59,768 nucleotides of DNA from a virus. Location: positions 1-59,768 of IMG/VR virus record IMGVR_UViG_3300020200_000031; one strand, given 5' to 3'. The position numbers were made by a program, and so were the translations under genes. This document shows positions 1-5,728 of the stretch, one piece after another (positions within the stretch are counted from its first letter, which is position 1; each line of letters opens with the position of its first letter). The notes under the pieces are model-generated. The model was given only the letters and a program-made list of their open reading frames with translations, was not told where the DNA came from and did not search any database.

Positions 1-72
1 GCGATAAGAACCGTCGTAGCCGCAAGAAGCAATGAGGATGCCAAGAGCCAGCCCAAGACTAAGCCGTTTCAT
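1..72 (-). CDS. Lipoprotein, partial (N-terminus only)
   Basis: Reading leftwards from an ATG at 72, the first 24 residues are a basic start (MKR), a hydrophobic stretch and a lipobox-like IASC, which is a textbook lipoprotein signal peptide cut before the cysteine. The gene runs off the window edge, so its function cannot be read. The start overlaps the end of the holin-like gene by 14 bases, suggesting coupled translation and a role in the same late or lysis block. A spanin-like partner of the holin is possible only if the host is diderm; a lipoprotein that blocks superinfection is another option. The signal peptide is clearly visible; the role is a guess. Confidence 0.6.
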   Translation of the reverse strand, partial: MKRLSLGLALGILIASCGYDGSYR

Positions 73-331
73 TCGCTTTTGCTTTCGGCGACTTTTTGTC
101 CACCTTGTTGAATACTTCGTTAATTTCGGAAGTAGTCAATCTCCCATCCTCAAGAAACGCCCTTGACAGCCCTTCGACCACTACCGCAACCCCCGCAATT
201 CCGGCCATGAATACGGCTTTAAGTACCGGAACGCCGGCAATTGTTCCTGCACCAATAATACCAAGACCAGATGCGGCGAAAGTAGCAAGAATTCTAAGAA
301 GGACATTCGCAAACAGGTCTTTGTTTTTCAT
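59..331 (-). CDS. Small membrane protein, holin-like
   Basis: This 90-residue protein has a short polar N-terminus, two hydrophobic segments (about residues 9-30 and 33-55, rich in Gly, Ala, Ile and Val) and a charged lysine-rich tail. Size and topology match class II phage holins, which form inner-membrane lesions that let the endolysin out. No endolysin gene is next to it in the window, although the downstream lipoprotein runs off the edge. A second, better holin candidate lies at 58,509-58,724, so one of the two may be an antiholin or an unrelated membrane protein. The membrane character is clear; the holin call is inferred. Confidence 0.5.
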   Translation of the reverse strand: MKNKDLFANVLLRILATFAASGLGIIGAGTIAGVPVLKAVFMAGIAGVAVVVEGLSRAFLEDGRLTTSEINEVFNKVDKKSPKAKANETA

Positions 332-356
332 CTAACCAGTATCCCATACAAAATAC

Positions 357-382
357 AGCGGCTCGGAACATGCCGAGCCGCT
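357..382 (-). terminator. Hairpin terminator after decoration-like gene
   Basis: A perfect 10-bp inverted repeat (AGCGGCTCGG / CCGAGCCGCT) with a 6-base loop lies between the decoration-like gene and the holin-like gene. In minus-strand orientation it is followed by GTATTTTGTA, a moderately U-rich tail, so it is probably an intrinsic terminator or attenuator for the transcript of the 455-967 gene. Confidence 0.65.
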
Positions 383-454
383 ATACCCTGGTGTTAATAG
401 ATAATTTTTAAGAGGCGGTGACCGAGCGTGAGCCCGAATCTTCGTCTAATTAAA

Positions 455-967
455 TCAGACAGTAGTGCCAGTCGCGGCGCCAGCAGTTGTGGTGCCATTC
501 TCCTGGTAGGTGTTCACGTTGGCTGCGGTAAGCACACCACCGTCGTGGCCACCACGGCGGAATGTGAGTGTGTATTCGTTGGAGCCATCGCCGTCCAGGT
601 TGTACTGGTCAACGACCAGGGTCACCATTAGGTTTGCACCTGCGGTGCCCGAGCCGACAGCAGAGACATCGACAGTAACGACTTCACCTGCAGCAAACGA
701 AGTGTAGGCTTCGGTCGCCGAAAGGCTGATTGCGGAGTCGCTCGAAGAGCCAGCGGCAATCTCGAACGAGCCCATAACGGTAGTACCCTTTTTGATGTCG
801 AGGGTGAGCGCCGAACCAGCGGGTGCGGTCGTGACAGCGCAAGCACCGCCAGCGATACGACCCTTAAACGGCATCACGAACTTTACTTCGGATGAGGCTG
901 AAAGCGTGCCAGGAATCTGGGCTGTCACGGTTGATGGATATGGATATGCGGTTGGCTGACTTGCCAT
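455..967 (-). CDS. Probable head decoration / virion surface protein
   Basis: This 170-residue protein is rich in Ala, Gly, Ser, Thr and Val with alternating hydrophobic residues, as in all-beta virion surface proteins. It has no catalytic motif, Cys or membrane segment. The start has an ideal Shine-Dalgarno (AGGAGG at 976-981, 8 bases upstream), much stronger than its neighbours', and the gene is followed by a hairpin terminator, so it looks like an independently and highly expressed monocistron, as expected for an abundant structural protein. Head decoration, head fibre or small tail fibre are all possible. No family was recognised with certainty. Confidence 0.45.
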   Translation of the reverse strand: MASQPTAYPYPSTVTAQIPGTLSASSEVKFVMPFKGRIAGGACAVTTAPAGSALTLDIKKGTTVMGSFEIAAGSSSDSAISLSATEAYTSFAAGEVVTVDVSAVGSGTAGANLMVTLVVDQYNLDGDGSNEYTLTFRRGGHDGGVLTAANVNTYQENGTTTAGAATGTTV

Positions 968-1040
968 GATGAATTCCTCCTATGGAATCGTTATTAAATA
1001 AAAGAGTAACATATGGCCAACATCTATATTGCAACTATTA
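968..1040 (-). promoter_or_regulatory. Leader and possible promoter of decoration-like gene
   Basis: The minus strand holds AGGAGG 8 bases before the ATG at 967. Further upstream is TTGCAA followed 15 bases later by TATGTT, a possible but poorly spaced -35/-10 pair. The Shine-Dalgarno is solid; the promoter is weak and only suggested by the flanking hairpins, which isolate this gene as its own unit. Confidence 0.35.
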
Positions 1041-1076
1041 TCACAACATCTCTGCACGTTTAAATTAACCAATAAA

Positions 1077-1104
1077 AATGGGCCAAAAAGGTCATTTTTT
1101 TTAT
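1077..1104. terminator. Bidirectional hairpin terminator
   Basis: AATGGGCC and GGTCATT form an imperfect stem around an AAAAA loop. It is flanked by a run of eight T on one side and by TTTTATT in the other orientation, so it could stop transcription in both directions. It overlaps the stop codon of the GP88-like gene, whose transcript it most likely ends. Confidence 0.55.
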
Positions 1105-1961
1105 TTATAAAGATTCTTGACAAAGCCTACGTTTGGCATATTTCGTGCTTTTCCCTTTGCTGCGAGGTCAACCCATACACCCTCTTCGTGATATCTATCG
1201 TCGCTCAAATCACCATCCACAACCGAAAACCCCAGAAACGAGTTCAAAACTTTTCCATTCTTTTTTCTGTTCGTAACCAGCGCCGCCGTTCCGCCCCTTG
1301 ACACAAATGACCGCACCTTGGCCAATTCCGACTTTTCGTTAACGCTGTATATGACCCTATATTTTTCACCGACTTTGCCATTTCCTTGCAAAATAGCCGG
1401 GTTCTTGCTGTAATCATAAATATAGACATTTGGCATTTTGGGGTGACCATTAGACAGGGTTGGAAGAATTGCATACCAACGTAAATCGCTGTTTACGTTC
1501 AAACGAACAAGCACCTCTTCATTTTCGTCGGCGTGTTTTTTTATTTCTAATCCCAAAATTCTTAAAAAATCTTCTGGATGTTTTGCAAGAAATTGAGTTT
1601 TTACGTTTCGGGCTTTTTGAACGCTTGAATATCTGCCGTTTCCATTATCTAGAACACAAACGCTTGTACAGTGACCGCGCCATGCACAAGTTTCGATGCC
1701 TGAAACGTTGGCGTGTTGAATTGTCAATCCGACTGTATAAATTTTTGATTTTTTGAGTTTATGCTGAACGTCGGGAAGAGTTAATAAATTAGCATAAGAG
1801 CCGAAACCATTATCGATTCGAAAGTTTTTCCATGACAACTTTGCGTCTTTGACACCAACACCGTCAACGCCGTCATTAAATGCTTTGTCAAGTTGCTCAC
1901 TCTTTGATTCCAGCAGGAATGAAAGAATTTGCTTTATTTCTCTTTTTTGAATTCCACCCAC
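1101..1961 (-). CDS. GP88-like phage protein
   Basis: This protein of about 286 residues resembles the GP88 family of actinobacteriophage proteins, whose biochemical role is not established. Visible features are a cysteine cluster CAWRGHCTSVC (about residues 93-103) followed by DNGNGR and RNVKTQFL, then a stretch with LVRLNVNSDLRW; such a Cys arrangement could bind metal. The start is a GTG at 1961 that overlaps the upstream nuclease gene by 28 bases; no nearby ATG is in frame. It ends in the bidirectional terminator. The family assignment rests on the remembered Cys pattern and layout and should be confirmed by a profile search. Confidence 0.55.
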   Translation of the reverse strand: MGGIQKREIKQILSFLLESKSEQLDKAFNDGVDGVGVKDAKLSWKNFRIDNGFGSYANLLTLPDVQHKLKKSKIYTVGLTIQHANVSGIETCAWRGHCTSVCVLDNGNGRYSSVQKARNVKTQFLAKHPEDFLRILGLEIKKHADENEEVLVRLNVNSDLRWYAILPTLSNGHPKMPNVYIYDYSKNPAILQGNGKVGEKYRVIYSVNEKSELAKVRSFVSRGGTAALVTNRKKNGKVLNSFLGFSVVDGDLSDDRYHEEGVWVDLAAKGKARNMPNVGFVKNLYK

Positions 1962-2338
1962 GTTTTATCACCAATCCCGAAATATTCACGGGCAAAACCG
2001 GCCTGAATTATGTCTGTGTTCAGGCAGGCGGTGGTGGGGTTTTCTATGTTTTCTGAAGAATAAATTTTGGCAAGGATTCTTCCGTACTTGTCATTCTTGT
2101 CGGGAATGGTATTCACAAACACCCACTGGTGGCGAGTGAGCCAATCACTGGTGAAAGACTTGGCCTTTAGGCCCAATTCTTTTTCGGCGAGGTCTTTTGT
2201 CCTTGATTCTGGAGTATTCACCCCGTAAAGGCGAACACGAATCTTGTGATGAATGTTGAATCCAAGGTCAATCATCAGGTCAATGGTGTCGCCGTCAACG
2301 ACGCCAAGACTTTTTGCGCTATACCAAAATCTTTGCAT
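1934..2338 (-). CDS. Staphylococcal-nuclease-fold (thermonuclease-like) protein
   Basis: At 134 residues this has the size of a single SNase domain, a Ca2+-dependent OB-fold nuclease that cleaves DNA or RNA. The hallmarks are in order: VVDGDTIDL (about 13-21), the arginine-containing RVRLYGVNTPE (34-44), and DKYGRILAKI (about 83-92), which correspond to the metal-binding Asp, catalytic Arg and Glu, and second conserved Arg of the family. There is no signal peptide, so it would act in the infected cell or from the virion. The ATG directly follows the stop of the upstream gene (TAAATG). Host DNA breakdown is a reasonable but unproven role. Confidence 0.8.
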   Translation of the reverse strand: MQRFWYSAKSLGVVDGDTIDLMIDLGFNIHHKIRVRLYGVNTPESRTKDLAEKELGLKAKSFTSDWLTRHQWVFVNTIPDKNDKYGRILAKIYSSENIENPTTACLNTDIIQAGFAREYFGIGDKTWVEFKKEK

Positions 2339-3358
2339 TTAATTATTCTTTTTCTTCTTTGCGTTTTCATAACGCTCGAGCATTCTTCTTCCCTTGGCCG
2401 CAAGTGCTGCCGCATCCCCGGCATTCTGTGGCACCGGTTCACCCCATGCCGCTGCTGAAAGTGCGAGCCTTGTCGGGCGACCCTTTTCGTCCTTCATTGG
2501 ACCGGATGGATTGGTGAAAAAACGCGTGAGGAATGAGCCCTTACGGCGCATCTTTTCTGGCGTGTCTGCGGCGCCCTTGACGCCCGGCTTTAAATTCGCG
2601 CCTTCTGTTTTTTTAAAATGGGCCCGACCGGCCGCGGTCAGACCACCCTTGGGGTCACGAAGTTTTTTTTTGACCGATTTGGTTTCTTCGTTAAAAAAGG
2701 CTGATTTTTGCTGGCCTTCAGGGACGCAGTTCGGCACCATTTTGCCCCTTTTACCCTTCTTCATACCCACCTGTACATACCCGTCCCAGCAGGGCGCAAC
2801 TTTCAATTCAATGTCTTCTGGCTCGCCATCCTTGAAAAGTCGGAAACGACGCCTCTTTTTTCTCCTTCTGTTTGTCAGGGCTCGTCTTGCAAAAGCGAAT
2901 CCGACGTCAAAAAGAACCTTGAGTTCTTCTGCGGACTCTTCATCCATATTCTCTCGGTAGAGGTCGTCGAATTTTTCGTCGCTCAAATCCTCGAGCAGTA
3001 CGAGGACTTTTGTTTCATTTATTCCGAGTTCTATCCCGTGCGATTCGTATTCGTCTTCAATTTCCGCCTGTTTATAACTTGCCGGCGCACAATCCCCTTT
3101 GCATTCAGGGCAAGCCTCCATGACCATTTCGCTGCTGGCCTTGCACATGAAACCGTCGCCTTTTGAGTCGGTCATCTCTTCTTCGGGCTTGTCTGTGCCC
3201 TTTTTAGGCTTGCCATCAAAATCAACACTGTGGGCGCCGTTGCCGGCAATCATTATTTTGCTCTCTATTTCGGCTTTGTCTGAAATATCGTCTATGACAG
3301 CCATCTTGAAGCCGTATTTGCCAACAAAATTTTCTAATTCGTCACAATTCGTAGTCAT
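2339..3358 (-). CDS. DUF6321-type C-terminal protein, possibly virion associated
   Basis: This 339-residue protein has three parts. The N-terminal half contains a CPECKGDC cysteine cluster (about 84-91). The middle has WDGYVQVGMKKG followed by VPNCVP (about 187-212), a motif often seen in phage prohead-protease-associated proteins. The basic C-terminus (about 230-335: DPKGGLTAAGRAHFKKTEG ... SFLTRFFTNPSGPM) closely resembles the DUF6321 domain found widely in large phages. Its function is not known; the basic tail and head-cluster position suggest DNA or capsid contact. Start and stop are joined to the upstream gene by an ATGA overlap. Confidence 0.6.
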   Translation of the reverse strand: MTTNCDELENFVGKYGFKMAVIDDISDKAEIESKIMIAGNGAHSVDFDGKPKKGTDKPEEEMTDSKGDGFMCKASSEMVMEACPECKGDCAPASYKQAEIEDEYESHGIELGINETKVLVLLEDLSDEKFDDLYRENMDEESAEELKVLFDVGFAFARRALTNRRRKKRRRFRLFKDGEPEDIELKVAPCWDGYVQVGMKKGKRGKMVPNCVPEGQQKSAFFNEETKSVKKKLRDPKGGLTAAGRAHFKKTEGANLKPGVKGAADTPEKMRRKGSFLTRFFTNPSGPMKDEKGRPTRLALSAAAWGEPVPQNAGDAAALAAKGRRMLERYENAKKKKNN

Positions 3359-3792
3359 GATAATCCGTACGCTTTTGTAATTTTGTCAAGTTTTTCTTTG
3401 TTTCGGTTGTAATAGTCCTCCAAACTGCCACGCGCCGTAGTTTTTTCGAGCGATTCTTGTATTTTGTCTTTATTTGCCAGCCATTCTTTAAGCCCATTTT
3501 CCATATCACTTGCGGAAAGCGGTTTAATTCCTAGTTTTTTATTTAAACGCTCAAGTTGGTCAACGATGAGCGGTTTTGGATTTTTTTTAAGCCATGTTTC
3601 CCACTGTAGTTTGGCTTGAATTTTTTTATCCTGTTCCGACATGCCCTCGATATTTTTCTTTATTTCGAGAATTGCCTCATGTTGGGCCTCATTCCAATAG
3701 TGCTGTTGCAGTAAATGGTGTTCGTTGGCATAGAAGGCATTAACTAATTCTTTTTTTTCTAAATCAGACAGACCCTCACCGATAAATTGCAT
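3355..3792 (-). CDS. Hypothetical charged coiled-coil protein
   Basis: This is about 145 residues, highly charged, and mostly predicted helix with heptad-like spacing (LLQQHYWNEAQHEAILEIKKN). No family was recognised. I start it at the ATG at 3792, one base after the stop of the upstream 46-residue gene; an earlier in-frame start at 3837 would overlap that gene. It ends with an ATGA overlap onto the DUF6321-type gene, so the two are probably translated together. Confidence 0.6.
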   Translation of the reverse strand: MQFIGEGLSDLEKKELVNAFYANEHHLLQQHYWNEAQHEAILEIKKNIEGMSEQDKKIQAKLQWETWLKKNPKPLIVDQLERLNKKLGIKPLSASDMENGLKEWLANKDKIQESLEKTTARGSLEDYYNRNKEKLDKITKAYGLS

Positions 3793-3793
3793 G

Positions 3794-3934
3794 TTATTTG
3801 CGTCCCTTTTTAAAAGAGTCTTTTGGCGCGACCCCAAAAAGTGTGCCCATCCATTTTTCCAAACTTTCGGGCTTGGCCTTTGTATTGAGGGCGTATCGTC
3901 CGAATTCGCTTTTAAAATTTGGATTTTTAAACAT
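3794..3934 (-). CDS. Small hypothetical protein (46 residues)
   Basis: This short open frame encodes 46 residues, rich in Lys and aromatic residues (MFKNPNFKSEFGRYALN at the start; FGVAPKDSFKKGRK at the end). It fits exactly between the 72-residue gene and the coiled-coil gene, with one base separating its stop from the next start, which supports it being real. No domain was recognised. Confidence 0.5.
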   Translation of the reverse strand: MFKNPNFKSEFGRYALNTKAKPESLEKWMGTLFGVAPKDSFKKGRK

Positions 3935-3957
3935 AAACAATGATACTCCGGTCGGTT

Positions 3958-4176
3958 TTAGTTCTCCAGCATCAAATCAGAAAACATCTGTTTCATCTCG
4001 TCAAGGTTTTCTTTTTGAGAATAATGAAAAGTCAACGCCAGAATCGCGTCGTCGCGATTTGCTTCGCCGTCGGATAAAAGTGTTGCCAGAAATTGGGCTT
4101 CTTTTAATTGTGCCGGGTCGGCATCAAGAAAAGAATCGCGCATCACGGCGCGTTCGGTAGGGGAAAGTTTTTGCAT
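3958..4176 (-). CDS. Small hypothetical helical protein (72 residues)
   Basis: This is an acidic helical protein of 72 residues beginning MQKLSPTERAVMRDSFL. It is the first gene after the capsid gene and its downstream hairpin. No clear Shine-Dalgarno precedes the ATG; a TATACT about 13 bases upstream could be a -10 box giving a very short leader. No family was recognised; a small head-completion or minor virion protein is possible from its position. Confidence 0.55.
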   Translation of the reverse strand: MQKLSPTERAVMRDSFLDADPAQLKEAQFLATLLSDGEANRDDAILALTFHYSQKENLDEMKQMFSDLMLEN

Positions 4177-4199
4177 AGTCGCAAGTGCGAGTATAAAGC

Positions 4200-4244
4200 A
4201 TTACCCCCACCATCACCGAACAGGTCGGCTTTGGTGGGGGTAAT
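4200..4244 (-). terminator. Strong hairpin after the capsid gene
   Basis: A perfect 12-bp stem (ATTACCCCCACC / GGTGGGGGTAAT) encloses a 21-base loop that can itself pair (CCGA / TCGG). It lies between the capsid stop codon and the next gene. In minus-strand orientation it is followed by GCTTTATACT, not a clean U tract, so it may be a partial terminator or an mRNA-protecting 3' structure that lets capsid message accumulate. Confidence 0.6.
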
Positions 4245-4266
4245 ACCTAATTTATATTAGCCTTTA

Positions 4267-5583
4267 TCAGGCTGGGGCACTGTCAAACGAGACACGTACA
4301 AACGACTCTGGACGCTTGACGGCTAGCGCAAGGCGCTGCTCGGCAAGAATCACAATGGCGTTGCGGATGAAAAAGTCCGCGTGTTGCTCGCTGATTCGGA
4401 TGTTTGCCTGTTCTCGGTCGTAGAGTTGTGCACCCTGACCGAATGAACCGACAAGGGCTGTACCCTCTGGCATTGCTACCGACTCGACCAATGGCGTTCT
4501 CCACACCTTTGGCTCGCCACCAAGGGCAACCGACGTGGCAATTCGATACTGCCCGTTGGCATCCTTGTCGAGTTCGATTTGTTCCCAGTCATTCGGGTGA
4601 ATTACGACGCCCGATGGTTCGTAGTAGGCAAGCAACGACAGGGTGAGCGCACGACGGATGGCATCCGCACGTGAGTCCTTCACTGCTGTGTTGGCGCCAG
4701 TTGCGCCCGACGACCAGTTGTAGGTCTGGATTCCTGGGGTCTTCAGCACGCCGAGAAGGTTCTCGCCAGTGCCGTCGCCCAACAGAATCTGCGCATCTTC
4801 TTGCAGACGCAGACCGTACATCAGTTCGTTGTCAATGATGCCACGTAGTTGCGGCTCATCAGCAAGAACGTTGCGGTGAGCGGCTTCCCAGTGGGCCATT
4901 GTCTTGACTGAAGTCTGCGCACCCTCGAAGGTCATGCTGGACTGCGGCTTGATGCCGAATTGATTGCCAACGCGCTCCGCAACCATCGCGGCGTTGTTAA
5001 CAAAGCCGGTCTGACGGAAGAACTCAATGACCGTTGAGGTCGTTGAGCGTGCCGGGAAGAGGTCACGGACTCTCTTCGTGCGTTTTGCGGGGACAATCAT
5101 CGGGTCACGCTGCACAGTACCGAACACTGCGTTGGCGTTGTTGCCCATAGTGCCGGTTGGAAGCGTGGTGTACACGTCCTTAACTTCGATGGTGCCGTGG
5201 TATTGGAACGGAGCGGCCATGTTGGCGCCGTTACGTCCGTTGCCCAACGACTTGAATTCTGGGGACTGAAGGAATGCTTCACCGATGCTGCGTGTTTCAA
5301 CTTGTGTGAACTGTTGGGCCTGAGCGGCGGCTACCTGAGCAACCGACTCTTTGGCTTGTGAGCCACCCCACGACTCGACTTCATTCATTGCTTCAAGGCC
5401 ACTGATGAGTGACTTGATTTCGCGAATATCGGCCATGTTTTTGTCAAACTGAGTCTTCTGGGCGGTGGAAACAACCACTACACCATCTTCGACGCGGAAT
5501 GAATCGGCAATTGCCTTATTGTCTGACATTTTGGAACGAAGTGCGTCCTGCAGTTCGTTCAGTCTTGATGTATCTTGCGACAT
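4267..5583 (-). CDS. Major capsid protein (HK97 fold)
   Basis: This 438-residue protein has the HK97-type layout. A charged helical N-terminal region (about 1-95, including KNMADIREIKSLISGLEAM) would be the delta/scaffolding arm. A capsid core follows with PMIVPAKRTKRVRDLFPARST (about 160-180, the segment after the E-loop), AHWEAAHRNVLADEPQLRGIIDNEL (spine helix), PSGVVIHPNDWEQIELDKDANGQY, and a C-terminal DFFIRNAIVILAEQRLALAVKRPESFVRV. It would assemble into the icosahedral shell and be trimmed by the prohead protease. It contains no R-G-L-x-S-S-T motif; the likely cut is somewhere near residues 95-115. It has a long structured leader upstream and a hairpin downstream, consistent with high expression. 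Confidence 0.93.
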   Translation of the reverse strand: MSQDTSRLNELQDALRSKMSDNKAIADSFRVEDGVVVVSTAQKTQFDKNMADIREIKSLISGLEAMNEVESWGGSQAKESVAQVAAAQAQQFTQVETRSIGEAFLQSPEFKSLGNGRNGANMAAPFQYHGTIEVKDVYTTLPTGTMGNNANAVFGTVQRDPMIVPAKRTKRVRDLFPARSTTSTVIEFFRQTGFVNNAAMVAERVGNQFGIKPQSSMTFEGAQTSVKTMAHWEAAHRNVLADEPQLRGIIDNELMYGLRLQEDAQILLGDGTGENLLGVLKTPGIQTYNWSSGATGANTAVKDSRADAIRRALTLSLLAYYEPSGVVIHPNDWEQIELDKDANGQYRIATSVALGGEPKVWRTPLVESVAMPEGTALVGSFGQGAQLYDREQANIRISEQHADFFIRNAIVILAEQRLALAVKRPESFVRVSFDSAPA

Positions 5584-5728
5584 TTTTTTACCTTTGTTGA
5601 GTATTGGATGTTAATTAATTTGCTCAGGTAAGCACCCAGCACTTATCCATCAACAATACTCATTATTTTGCGTTTGTAGTGTAACTAATCAATAAAACTT
5701 AACATAATAAAGTTTGTAAATAGTAATT
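5584..5728 (-). promoter_or_regulatory. Capsid gene leader with long hairpin and possible promoter
   Basis: This 145-base intergenic region precedes the capsid gene. Bases 5599-5661 can fold in the minus-strand RNA: GAGTATTG pairs with CAATACTC, GATG with CATC after a 2-base bulge, and an inner arm pairs TAAGTGC with GTGCTTA using wobble pairs. Upstream, TTGATT is followed about 17-19 bases later by AAAATAAT, a possible promoter. The ribosome site is AAAGGT, 7 bases before the ATG. It is the longest non-coding leader in the head block, which suggests the capsid gene has its own transcript. Confidence 0.5.

Noticed and set aside
2394-2960. 188-residue plus-strand open frame
   Set aside because: It lies entirely opposite the DUF6321-type gene, whose protein has recognisable conserved segments; the plus-strand product has none.
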